From Halobaculum marinum (lineage in GTDB: Archaea; Halobacteriota; Halobacteria; Halobacteriales; Haloferacaceae): a DNA stretch of 64,000 bases. Of this stretch, positions 36,598 to 44,263 are shown one piece after another. Under the pieces are notes generated by a model that had not been told where the DNA came from, searched no databases, and saw nothing but the letters and a program-made list of their open reading frames with translations. Positions within the stretch are counted from its first letter, which is position 1; each line of letters starts with the position of its first letter. Both the position numbers and the translations under genes were made by a program. The stretch spans positions 1 through 64,000 of the forward strand of contig NZ_CP119990.1 of NCBI RefSeq assembly GCF_029338555.1, read 5' to 3'.

Positions 36598-37692
36598 TCG
36601 TCTTCCGTTCTCACCACAGTAATGTTAACCTACGCGTGTTCGGGGCCGTGTATCAGCCCAACTCTAGACGGTCCGGTGCACGAACCGGCGCGCCCGTGGA
36701 TACACTGACGTGCTCGACGACGACCCACCGTGTCGACCGGCGAGGAGCAAGAGCCGACGGTGATTCTGTCGATAACCCACATTCGAATCGTGGGATATCG
36801 ACGCGACGGTGGCCTGTCTATCGCTATCTCCCAATCTACACGTCACTCACCCACACCACCGTGTCCGCAGTAACTGGACTACACTCGATACAGCGCCGAA
36901 TTACAGCGGACACAGTGGTGTTTGTCGAGACACCTCGTTGGAAGACGGCGCCGGAGGACACGACCCGTCGAGTCGACACCGTTGTGTCCGCTGTTCTCGC
37001 CGAACGTCTCGCCCCGACGCCGCCACGTCAACCACGGCCAAGTGTGGGTGACGACCGACAGCGTGTCGATGGAACGACAGACGCGGCGGGGTTGGTGATC
37101 GGACCGGTGAGCCCGTCGACTGGCACGCCCGAGGCACCAGATCATCTCAGAGTCGCGCGAGCGACCGCGCGGGACAGGAACGGGGTGTCCCTCGGCGGGA
37201 GACACACCACTGTGTCCGCAGTTCTACCTCGCCTGTGCCCGCAGAACTACGGACACGGTGGTGTCGGTGGGAGAGAAACACTGGGGGGTAGTAGGCGATA
37301 CAACGCGAGAGGCATCGAATCGGAGGAACTCGACCGGGACGGTCCAGTCGACGGTGACTCGAACCCTCTCCCCCCACTGTGTCCGCTGTTCCCGTCCGAG
37401 AGAGACACGGGGTGGTCGAGTCGACTTCCATTTCACACCACACTACCATGGTTTAATCAGCAAATAGTTGCGGTACGGACTAGCTCAAACGCAGTGGTGA
37501 TAAAGCTACTGCCGATCTCAGTCGTCGTTCGGTACTGCGGGGGGAAGGGGGTCCCTTCTCACCGAGAACAGCGGACAAAGTGGAGGGGGTGTGTTGCGAC
37601 CGTTGTTTAAGTAAGTGGAGAACTGCGGAAACAGCGGACACTCCGGACACGGTGGTTTTATGCTGTCCCCGACACAGGTCCACGTGACTACA
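36598..37692. other. replication origin region (oriC-like), left of orc1/cdc6
   Basis: About 1.1 kb with no gene, directly upstream of an Orc1/Cdc6 gene and filled with inverted copies of one motif, the standard architecture of a haloarchaeal origin. An AT-rich patch at about 37445-37512, between the outer repeats and the gene-proximal ones, is the likely unwinding element. The repeat arms GCGGACAC/GTGTCCGC point both ways, consistent with bidirectional loading. The origin type (chromosomal or megaplasmid) cannot be decided here. Confidence 0.85.
36854..37655. repeat. left ORB array, eight origin-recognition-box-like repeats
   Basis: Consensus, in one orientation, GAAC(A/T)GCGGACACRGTGGTG. 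Copies lie at 36854-36871, 36977-36996, 37205-37224 and 37373-37390 (reverse orientation), and at 36905-36920, 37244-37263, 37566-37587 and 37630-37655 (forward; the last is a compound of two half-motifs). G-rich tails follow several copies, as in archaeal ORBs. The 37205/37244 pair and the 36854/36905 pair face each other. Confidence 0.85.
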
Positions 37693-38961
37693 ATGGGGAT
37701 GTTCGAGCGGGACACCGACATCTACCGCGACCGCGACGCCCTCCGGGAGGACTACCAGCCCGAGCAGCTCGTCGGCCGCGACGAGGAACTGGACACGTAT
37801 CGGGCCGCGCTCCAGCCGGTGATTAACGGCGAGCAGCCGAACAACGTCTTCCTGTACGGGAAGACGGGGGTGGGGAAGACCGCGGCAACGAGGTACCTCC
37901 TCGAACACCTCCAAGAGGACGCCGCACAGTACGACGACATCGAACTCACCGTCACCGCGCTCAACTGCGACGGCCTCACCTCGTCGTACCAGGTGGCGAC
38001 ACGCCTCGTCAACGAGTATCGCGACGACACCGAACAGATCTCGACGACGGGCTACCCACGTGCGAGCGTCTACGAGATGCTCTGGGACGAACTCGACGAC
38101 TGCGGCGGCACGATCCTCATCGTCCTCGACGAGGTCGACCACGTTGAGGACGACTCCATCCTCTATCAACTCCCCCGCGCCCGCGCGAACGGGAATCTCT
38201 CGACGGCGAAGATCGGGATCGTCGGCATCTCCAACGACTTCTCGTTTCGCGACGACCTCTCGCCGAAGGTCCGCTCGTCGCTGTGTGAACAGGAGATCCA
38301 CTTCCCCGCCTACGACGCGACCGACCTCCAGAAGATCCTCGAACAGCGCGTGGAGGTCGCCTTCCACGACGGTGTCCTCGACCCGGGCGTCATCCCACTG
38401 TGTGCCGCCTACGGCGCCAAGGACGCGGGTGACGCCCGCCAGTCGATCGACCTGCTGATGAAGGCGGGCGACCTCGCCCGCGACGACGACACCGAACACG
38501 TCGCCGAAGAGCACGTCGAACGCGGTCGCCGCGCGCTCGAGCGGGGCCGTATCAAAGAGGGGATCACCGGGCTCACCCAACACGGCCACCTCGTATTGTA
38601 CGCGCTCCTCACGCTCGATCTGGAGAACGAGGCACCCGTCCGATCGCGCGACGTCCGCCCCCGCTACACGCGATTCGCGGAGATGGCCGACCGCGACCCG
38701 CTCGTCCCTCGCCGGATGCGCGACCACCTCTCGGAGTTGGCGATGCTGGGGATCATCTCGGTGACCGAGCGCAACGAGGGTCGCCGCGGCGGGACCTACC
38801 GCGAGTACGCCCTCGACATGGACGTCGATCTCCTCCTCGACGCTATGTCCGACACCGTCCAAGACGTCGGCGTCCACCAGTCGGTACAGGAATTCCTCAT
38901 CGACGACGCTGGGGGAGACATGACGGACGCACGTGTGACCGACTACGTCTCCGACCCGTGA
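37693..38961 (+). CDS. orc1: Orc1/Cdc6 replication initiator
   Basis: Binds the flanking ORBs and recruits the MCM helicase. The 422-residue AAA+ protein has Walker A GKTGVGKT (about 56-63), Walker B ILIVLDEVDHV, sensor 1 GISNDF and sensor 2 KDAGDARQSIDLL. The C-terminal winged helix (YALLTLDLENEAPVRSRDVRPRY to GIISVTERN) contacts DNA. I chose ATG 37693 (MGMFERDTD) because earlier in-frame ATGs at 37615 and 37660 fall inside or beside the last ORB repeat. Haloarchaea carry several orc genes. The symbol is generic and its number is not known. Confidence 0.95.
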   Translation: MGMFERDTDIYRDRDALREDYQPEQLVGRDEELDTYRAALQPVINGEQPNNVFLYGKTGVGKTAATRYLLEHLQEDAAQYDDIELTVTALNCDGLTSSYQVATRLVNEYRDDTEQISTTGYPRASVYEMLWDELDDCGGTILIVLDEVDHVEDDSILYQLPRARANGNLSTAKIGIVGISNDFSFRDDLSPKVRSSLCEQEIHFPAYDATDLQKILEQRVEVAFHDGVLDPGVIPLCAAYGAKDAGDARQSIDLLMKAGDLARDDDTEHVAEEHVERGRRALERGRIKEGITGLTQHGHLVLYALLTLDLENEAPVRSRDVRPRYTRFAEMADRDPLVPRRMRDHLSELAMLGIISVTERNEGRRGGTYREYALDMDVDLLLDAMSDTVQDVGVHQSVQEFLIDDAGGDMTDARVTDYVSDP

Positions 38962-39570
38962 TCGGTCGGGTTCCGACAGCTGACCACTCAGCCTCTGGGT
39001 GACACGAGTCCCGTCACGGCGTCGATCCCACACCCGGTCCTCCATTCTTGGTGCACCACACTCGGTCCTCCACTCTTGGTGCACCACACTCAGTCTCCCC
39101 CACACGGTCGACAACCGCACGGCTACCGTTCGAATCTCCGATTTACTCCGGACACGGTGGTGTCGGAACGGGGGAGCTACGGCGGACGAGCCCCGAGATA
39201 ACTGCGGACATGGAGGTGTCAGAATCTGCGGCTGACACCGGTGGAACGCGAGCGGAACGAGCGGATATCGGCGTGTCTGTGCCCTCATCCGACGCCTTCG
39301 ACGCCGACACAGCTGCCGACCCGGGACCGGATCGACCGCCGACACACACCGGCGTGTCCGCTGTTCGCTCGGTGTCTCGAGTGAACAACAGCGGACACGG
39401 TGGGGGAGGATGGCGGGCGTCACCCTCCCGTCACCGAGGAGTCACCCTCGGTCCGCTCGCACAGACCACCCTGGAACCGCGTCCAGCGGACCACGCTGCA
39501 CCACATCGCATCGCACGGACCACACCACGCCGCACCACACCACGCCGCATCGCACGGACCGCGTACGGTC
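38962..39570. other. right flank of the origin with ORB repeats
   Basis: About 610 bp without a supportable gene. Four further ORB-type motifs occur at 39146-39162, 39199-39218, 39347-39366 and 39383-39406. Two local direct-repeat families are also present (28-bp units at 39035-39090, and CGCATCGCACGGACC at 39507-39521 and 39546-39560). Origin repeats on both sides of the initiator gene suggest that replication control includes orc1 itself. Confidence 0.75.
39035..39090. repeat. 28-bp tandem direct repeat downstream of orc1
   Basis: Two adjacent 28-bp units beginning CGGTCCTCCATTCTTGGTGC, with one difference (ATTC versus ACTC). They are distinct from the ORB motif. Function unknown, perhaps an additional initiator or termination element. 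Confidence 0.65.
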
Positions 39571-40032
39571 TCAGTCGGAGGTGACGCGGATCTCTTCGAA
39601 GCGGTCGTTCGCCGCCTTCGGCAGCGATATCATGCAGACGCCGTCGCTCAGTTCGGCCTCTGCACCGCCGGCTCTGACGACGGTGGGGAGCGTGACGACC
39701 CGCTCGACCGACTGCGGCCGCTCGGTCAACAGCACCGTGTCGGTGTCTTCGATCTCACCTTCGCGGGTCGCGTCGACGACGAGCGTCTGCCCGTCGACCC
39801 GGACCCGGACGTCGTCCGCCTCGAACCCGGGGAGATCGACGTAGGCGATGATCTCCTCGTCGGTGTCGACGACGTCGATGCTCGGTACGCCCACGGGGAG
39901 TTGCGTCTCACCTGTGGCCCCCTGTCCGGCCGTTGCTGCTGGCGACTGCTCGGGGGCCCACTCGCCGACCTGTGCCGGGTCGACGCCGCGACCGGTGTCC
40001 GACTCCTCTTGGTTGAACGGGAAGCTCGACAT
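39571..40032 (-). CDS. Hsp20/alpha-crystallin-family small chaperone
   Basis: A 153-residue protein with a Gln/Ala/Gly-containing N-terminus (to about 45) and an alpha-crystallin domain: PSIDVVDTDEEIIAYVDLPGFEADDVRVRVDGQTLVVDATREGE, then ERVVTLPTVVRAGGAEAELSDGVCMISLPKA. These strands are typical of Hsp20 and the related GvpH. It starts one base inside the stop of the glutamine-rich gene (TGATG), so the chaperone and the Q-rich protein are made from one message. A chaperone role for that protein is the simplest reading. Confidence 0.85.
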   Translation of the reverse strand: MSSFPFNQEESDTGRGVDPAQVGEWAPEQSPAATAGQGATGETQLPVGVPSIDVVDTDEEIIAYVDLPGFEADDVRVRVDGQTLVVDATREGEIEDTDTVLLTERPQSVERVVTLPTVVRAGGAEAELSDGVCMISLPKAANDRFEEIRVTSD

Positions 40033-41093
40033 CAGTTCGAGGGGGACGAGCTCGGTAGCTGCTGGCTCTGTGCCCCCATCTGTGTGGCGTCGGGGGTCTG
40101 CAGGACGCCGTTCTGGAGCGAGGCGATCGTCTGCTGGATCGTGGCGGTGACCTCCTGCAGCGCCGCGTCGTCGGGCTGCTGTTGGAGCTGTTGGAGCCCC
40201 TGCTGGAGCGCCGCCGCCACGGGCTGGCGGAGCGACTCCGCGAACGGCGACTGCCGGAGGATCAACTTCCGCTCGGTCTCGGCTATCTCGTCGAGCTCCT
40301 CCGTGACGCGGGCCACGAACGGCTGGCCGTTCTCCAGCGCGTACACGTTCGCCTGATCGAGGGTTCGTTCGAGGTCCTGCAGCGCCGTCGCGACCTGCTG
40401 GCCGTCAGGCTGCGGTGACTGCTGCTGCATCTCGACCTGCGGCGCCAACAACTGCCCCGACCCCTGCGGCTGGGGTGACTGCTGCGGGCCGCTCGCGGGC
40501 GACGGCGACGGCTGGACGGCCGAGAAGCTCGGCTGACTCACTGGCGACATCTCGGGCTGGCGAAGCGACGTGAACGTCGACTGCTGGGTCGGTTGCTCGG
40601 GAACCTGCTGCACCTGCTGACTCGGCTGCTGGGGGATCTGCTGACTCGGCTGCTGGGGGATCTGCTGTGCCTCCTGCTGCGGGGCCTGCTGACCCACCTG
40701 CTGCGGGGCCTGCTGACCCACCTGCTGCGGGATCTGTTGACCCACCTGCTGCGGGATCTGCTGACCCTGCTGTTGGGGAACCTGCTGCGGCTGCTGTGTG
40801 GCCGTGTTCTCCTGCGGCGGAATCGGCACCGGGATGTTCGTCCCAGCGAACTGCTGCGCGGGCTGCTGCGGGATGTACTGTGCCTCTTGCTGCGGGATCT
40901 GCTGACCCACCTGCTGCGGGATCTGTTGCGTGGACGCCTGCGGGATCTGCTGTTGGGTCTGCGGGATCTGCTGTTGGGTCTGCGGGATCTGCTGGGGCGC
41001 CTGCTGGGGGTACTGCTGTGGGATCTGCTGACTCATCTGCGGCGCCGGCACTGTGCTATACTGCCCGAACTGCTGCTGTGGCATCTGGCTCAT
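40032..41093 (-). CDS. glutamine-rich octapeptide-repeat protein, novel
   Basis: A 353-residue protein of extreme composition. I count 74 Gln in the first 170 residues, with Pro as the next most marked residue. Residues 111-158 form six octapeptides of pattern QQ(I/A)PQQxx. Similar units occur at 20-80. A Pro/Ser-rich stretch (about 170-225) leads to a charged helical domain (LQDLERTLDQANVYALENGQPFVARVTEELDEIAETERKLILRQ) and a final Gln-rich helix. Low-complexity Gln-rich regions resemble prion-like or gliadin-type repeats and are very rare in archaea. No signal or membrane helix is seen. It is coupled to an Hsp20 gene. Confidence 0.85.
   Translation of the reverse strand: MSQMPQQQFGQYSTVPAPQMSQQIPQQYPQQAPQQIPQTQQQIPQTQQQIPQASTQQIPQQVGQQIPQQEAQYIPQQPAQQFAGTNIPVPIPPQENTATQQPQQVPQQQGQQIPQQVGQQIPQQVGQQAPQQVGQQAPQQEAQQIPQQPSQQIPQQPSQQVQQVPEQPTQQSTFTSLRQPEMSPVSQPSFSAVQPSPSPASGPQQSPQPQGSGQLLAPQVEMQQQSPQPDGQQVATALQDLERTLDQANVYALENGQPFVARVTEELDEIAETERKLILRQSPFAESLRQPVAAALQQGLQQLQQQPDDAALQEVTATIQQTIASLQNGVLQTPDATQMGAQSQQLPSSSPSN
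40620..40763 (-). repeat. six in-frame 24-bp repeats encoding QQ(I/A)PQQxx octads
   Basis: The coding repeat of the glutamine-rich protein, residues 111-158. The DNA units are near-identical and CAG-rich, so copy number could change by slippage or recombination, always in frame because the unit is a multiple of three. Confidence 0.85.
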
Positions 41094-41443
41094 AGTCGGT
41101 TGTGCCCCCTCGCGCCGGCCCGGTGTCCGACGACGACCGAACCTGGCCCGAGCGGAGCGTGAGGTGCATGTGCCGACTTCCGTTTTGTTATAGACCGCTC
41201 GGCGAAATCGGTCGCGAGCTTACCCGATCGAAACCCGCTCGTAGTGAGACGCTCTGGCGTGGATACTGTAGACCGTACGTGGCGACTACGTTGAGTAAGG
41301 TGGGGGTGTTGTTCGACCGGCGACACGAGCGTGTGTGTGATCCACACGGACTCGGTGGTGGGCCAGCGGTGGATCACAGGTCCTCGGCGCGCCCGACCCC
41401 GCGGACGGAAACCGACAGGTACCCGGAGCACGTTGGTACCGGT
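41094..41443. other. divergent promoter region with an inverted repeat
   Basis: About 350 bp without a gene, between the Q-rich operon and a small hypothetical gene. An AT-rich stretch TTTTGTTATAG (about 41185-41195) reads as CTATAACAAAA toward the Q-rich gene and may be its TATA element. GTGATCCAC (41337-41345) and GTGGATCAC (41369-41377) form a perfect 9-bp inverted repeat with a 23-bp loop. Confidence 0.5.
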
Positions 41444-41758
41444 ATGACCGACGACACGACCGACACTCGGCGCGTTCCGGAGCGGTGGCTCAACCTGCTC
41501 GAACTCGTGATCGACGAGGGCATCGAGCGCGAGGGCGGGATCAGGCTCGCAGCTGAGGAACTCCGCGTCGACGTGCCGCTGGCGTTCGGCGACGACGCCG
41601 AGCGCGCCGAGTGGGGGTTCGACGGCTCCGTCACCGTCGAGACGAAGGGGACACGCGGCACCCTCGCCGAGTGGTACCACCTCCACCGGGAGTCGCTCCC
41701 TGACCCTCACGGGAACGGTCGCGAACCCACCGTCGCGACCGACGAGAGCGAGGACTGA
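41444..41758 (+). CDS. small acidic protein, unknown function
   Basis: A 104-residue protein with a central fold-like stretch (PERWLNLLELVIDEGIEREGGIRLAAEELRVDVPLAFGDDAERAEWGFDGSVTVETKG) and a charged C-terminal tail. It is soluble, strongly acidic and has no Cys. I do not recognise the family. Divergent from the Q-rich/Hsp20 operon and sharing its control region, so a functional link is possible. Confidence 0.7.
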   Translation: MTDDTTDTRRVPERWLNLLELVIDEGIEREGGIRLAAEELRVDVPLAFGDDAERAEWGFDGSVTVETKGTRGTLAEWYHLHRESLPDPHGNGREPTVATDESED

Positions 41759-41906
41759 CCGGGCCTGGAATTGGGGTGCTGGCGACATCGGCCCTCTCGC
41801 CGCCAGTGTCTCGTAGGTCGTCGTCGGCCGTTGGCTGGCGTCGTCGACGCCGGTTGCGACTTCCGCCGCGGACACCGTTATTGTGCTCGGGAGTGATGTC
41901 GATCAC

Positions 41907-42488
41907 GTGACTGATGTAGCCATCGTCGGCGGCGGCCCCGCCGGCCTGACTGCGGCGCTGTTCGCGGCGAAGAACGGCCTCGACGCGACCGTCCTCGACA
42001 CGGACGGCACCTGGATGCACAAGGCGCACCTGTTCAACTACCCCGGGATCGGCTCCCAGGACGGATCGGTGTTCCTCGAGACGCTCCGCGACCAGGTCGA
42101 TGCCTTCGGCGCCGACCGCCAGCAGGGCGTAGAGGCGACCGCCGTCACAGAGACGGACGACGGCTTCCGCGTCGACACCGACGACGAGGCGGTCGAGGCG
42201 TCGTACCTCGTGCTCGCGACTGGAGCGAAGCGAACGCTCGCGGAGGAACTCGGCTGTGCGTTCGACGGCGACGTGGTCGACGTGGACGTGACGATGGAGA
42301 CGAGTGTCGAGGGTGCCTACGCCACGGGCGCGATGGTCCGCGCCGAGGAGTGGCAGGCGGTCATCTCCGCGGGCGACGGCGCCGCCGCCGCGCTGAACGT
42401 CCTCTCGAAAGAGAAGGGCGAGCACTACCACGACTTCGACGTGCCCGCCGACGCCGACGAGGTGTTCGGTGCGATGGCCGACGAGTAG
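41907..42488 (+). CDS. short thioredoxin-reductase-like FAD protein
   Basis: A 193-residue flavoprotein with the dinucleotide motif DVAIVGGGPAGLTAALFAAKNG at the N-terminus, a second ATG motif (YLVLATGAKRTL) and the C-terminal FAD segment VEGAYATGAMVRAEEWQAVISAGDGAAAALNVL. It lacks both the NADPH domain insert and the CxxC redox pair of thioredoxin reductase, so it is a minimal FAD-binding version common in haloarchaea. The partner is unknown; the peroxiredoxin downstream is a candidate. I chose GTG 41907. The track-longest start at GTG 41883 adds eight residues that look less natural. Confidence 0.8.
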   Translation: MTDVAIVGGGPAGLTAALFAAKNGLDATVLDTDGTWMHKAHLFNYPGIGSQDGSVFLETLRDQVDAFGADRQQGVEATAVTETDDGFRVDTDDEAVEASYLVLATGAKRTLAEELGCAFDGDVVDVDVTMETSVEGAYATGAMVRAEEWQAVISAGDGAAAALNVLSKEKGEHYHDFDVPADADEVFGAMADE

Positions 42489-42597
42489 TCCGTCGCGACC
42501 TCGGCGCCGCGTCGTCGCTGTCGCTGTCGTCGCTGTGGTCGTCCTCGCGGCTTTCGCCGTCGTGGCTGTCGCCGTCCCCGATCTGCCGGTCGCGTGA
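42469..42597 (+). CDS. possible 42-residue single-span membrane protein
   Basis: GTG at 42469 opens MRWPTSSPSRPRRRVVAVAVV, continuing as a hydrophobic helix of Val and Ala and ending at TGA 42595. The basic N-terminus followed by one hydrophobic segment is typical of small membrane proteins, but its first part overlaps the preceding gene by 20 bp and there is no independent support. Confidence 0.35.
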   Translation: MRWPTSSPSRPRRRVVAVAVVAVVVLAAFAVVAVAVPDLPVA

Positions 42598-42666
42598 CCG
42601 GGCGAGCGGATCGTCCTCCCGTGCATCGCCCGAAGCGGTCATGTCGGACCCGTCCCAAGCGAACGC

Positions 42667-43116
42667 GTGCGCACACCCGGCGACCCCGCGCCCGACGTAA
42701 CGGCACCGAACCAGGACGGCGAGTCCGTCTCACCGGCGTTCGACGACCCGACGGTCGTCTACTTCTATCCGAAGGACTTCACCGGTGGGTGTACCATCGA
42801 GGCCAACGAGTTCGAAGACGTGCTCCCCGAGTACCGCGAGGTGGGCATCGACGTGTACGGCGTCTCGATGGACGACGTGGAGAGCCACGCCGGCTTCGCA
42901 GAGGAGGAGGGACTGTCGTTCGACCTCCTCGCCGACCCCGACGGGGAACTGGCCGAGGCGTTCGGCCTCGACGTCGAGGAGGGGTACACCGACCGCCGAA
43001 CGTTCGTGCTCGCCGACGGGACGGTCGTCGCCGAGTACGACCCCGAACTCGCGGACCCGTCTGGACACGCTCGCGAGGTCTTGGCCGACACGAAACGCGA
43101 CTACGTCGACGGCTGA
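42667..43116 (+). CDS. bcp: peroxiredoxin, BCP/PrxQ type
   Basis: Reduces hydroperoxides using a thiol donor. The 149-residue thioredoxin-fold protein has FYPKDFTGGCTIEANEF with the peroxidatic Cys, where most relatives have TPGCTTEA. Downstream features are YGVSMDDVESHAGFAEEEGLSFDLLADPDGELAEAFGL and TFVLADGTVVAEYD. No resolving Cys is visible, so it is a 1-Cys-like form relying on another thiol. GTG 42667 gives MRTPGDPAPDVTAPNQDGE, the expected N-terminus. Confidence 0.92.
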   Translation: MRTPGDPAPDVTAPNQDGESVSPAFDDPTVVYFYPKDFTGGCTIEANEFEDVLPEYREVGIDVYGVSMDDVESHAGFAEEEGLSFDLLADPDGELAEAFGLDVEEGYTDRRTFVLADGTVVAEYDPELADPSGHAREVLADTKRDYVDG

Positions 43117-43162
43117 ATCGGTCGTCGGCGAAACGCAGTCGACTGTGTTTCCAGCGGTATCG

Positions 43163-43501
43163 CTACGCCTCTGCCTCGACCTCTGCCGCGTCGATGTCGA
43201 CGTCGTCGCCGTCGTCCGCGAGCGAGTAGACGCGCTTGCGGGCGTCGCGTAGGCAGATGGATTCGGTGACGAGGCCGGCGTCCTCCAGGCGACCGAGCGC
43301 GGTCCGCACGGTGCGGGCCGACAGTGCGGTCTCATCGACGAGTTGTGTCTGGGTCCGTTCGTCGTCACGGTCGAGGACGAAGTGGACGAGCTTCGCGCTC
43401 GGAGGCAAGTCGGCGAACGCGTCGTCGTCGGTGACGTCCTCGCCGCTCGTGTTCGGTTCCGCCTCGTCCGTCTCTGTCTGGGTTCTGTGGGGGCTGGCCA
43501 T
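43163..43501 (-). CDS. winged-helix transcriptional regulator (MarR/TrmB-type HTH)
   Basis: A 112-residue protein with an acidic N-terminus (1-30) and a winged-helix domain: LPPSAKLVHFVLDRDDERTQTQLVDETALSARTVRTALGRLEDAGLVTESICLRDARKRVYSL. The tail is acidic (Asp, Glu and Ala). It is a typical haloarchaeal one-domain HTH. The target is unknown. ATG 43501 follows a long basic ORF extension that was discarded. Confidence 0.85.
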   Translation of the reverse strand: MASPHRTQTETDEAEPNTSGEDVTDDDAFADLPPSAKLVHFVLDRDDERTQTQLVDETALSARTVRTALGRLEDAGLVTESICLRDARKRVYSLADDGDDVDIDAAEVEAEA

Positions 43502-43703
43502 GGTGAAACGAGTACCGCCGCCGGGTGCCCGACAGCGGTCGGAACACTGCGGTCTCGATACGTGGTAGGGCCCGTAGTGACTTACCCGTTTCCGGGCGTG
43601 CACGTCACCCAGTTACACCGATGTCACCGGAGTAGATTCTCTCGCAACGCTCGGGTCGATTACGCTGCGACGCACCCGGTCGTCGGACTCGGTCGGCCGA
43701 GCG

Positions 43704-43907
43704 TCACTCCGTACTCGTCTCGACTTCCCAGACAGCGAGACAGCGGTCGCAGCAGAATGGTCTGAGTCGAACCGTCTCGTCGATCACCTCCGTCCGTATC
43801 GGGTACCATTGGGTGGTGTCGATCCGTCCCCGGCACGTGGTGCACACGGTCGTGTGTGCCCGCTGGTGGTTCGGAGGGCGCTGGTCTCCCGTCGGGTCCT
43901 GCGCCAC
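43704..43907 (-). CDS. small two-Cys-pair zinc-ribbon protein (DUF7576-like)
   Basis: A 67-residue protein with VCTTCRGRIDTTQWYP and, after an acidic strand, FCCDRCLAVWEVE. The spacing of the two Cys pairs and the IDTTxWxP motif match small haloarchaeal zinc-ribbon proteins of the DUF7576 kind. It starts with GTG 43907 one base after the stop of the HalOD1 gene upstream, so the two are one operon. Likely binds zinc; function unknown. Confidence 0.75.
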   Translation of the reverse strand: MAQDPTGDQRPPNHQRAHTTVCTTCRGRIDTTQWYPIRTEVIDETVRLRPFCCDRCLAVWEVETSTE

Positions 43908-43908
43908 G

Positions 43909-44193
43909 TCACACCTCGAGTGTAGCGACGAACACCGTGACGGTGTCCGGGTCGACGACGACCTCGACTTGGAGACCTGCAGCCTCGAACGCGATTTGCC
44001 CGCCGCTGCGCTCCCCGCCGCCGACCGGCGAGTCGAACACCGCATCGAGTGCGTCGGGGTCGATCCACGTGTACAGCGGGCCGATGTCGACCGGGTCTCG
44101 GTCCAGCCCCTGGGCGAGCGCGGTGATCACCGCGTCGCTGATCGCCGTGTCGCGATCCCGCTCGACGGTCGTTCGGACGGTACCTAGTGACAT
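43909..44193 (-). CDS. HalOD1 output-domain protein
   Basis: A 94-residue single-domain protein. SDAVITALAQGLDRDPVDIGPLYTWIDPDALDAVFDS and GGQIAFEAAGLQVEVVVDPDTVTVF match the haloarchaeal HalOD1 output domain, which is predicted to bind protein or nucleic acid in two-component signalling. I used ATG 44193 (MSLGTVRTTVE) over the upstream ATG 44223. It is followed immediately by the small zinc-ribbon gene, and the large PAS/HTH_10 regulator lies just upstream on the same strand. Confidence 0.82.
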   Translation of the reverse strand: MSLGTVRTTVERDRDTAISDAVITALAQGLDRDPVDIGPLYTWIDPDALDAVFDSPVGGGERSGGQIAFEAAGLQVEVVVDPDTVTVFVATLEV

Positions 44194-44263
44194 ACCCTGC
44201 CCGAAGTCGGGGATCGGTATCACGGTTGACGCTGGACTGTACGCCTCACCCCATCGGCGGGAC

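Noticed and set aside
36598..39570. Possible CRISPR array in the origin region
   Set aside because: The repeats are in both orientations with irregular spacing and no uniform spacers, and they flank an Orc1/Cdc6 gene, which fits an origin.
40593..41162. Plus-strand ORF rich in Leu (LLTHLLRDLL repeats)
   Set aside because: Complement of the CAG-rich octad repeat of the Q-rich gene. The leucine repeat is a shadow of the same DNA, and the opposite frame has a start, an overlapping Hsp20 partner and a folded C-terminus.
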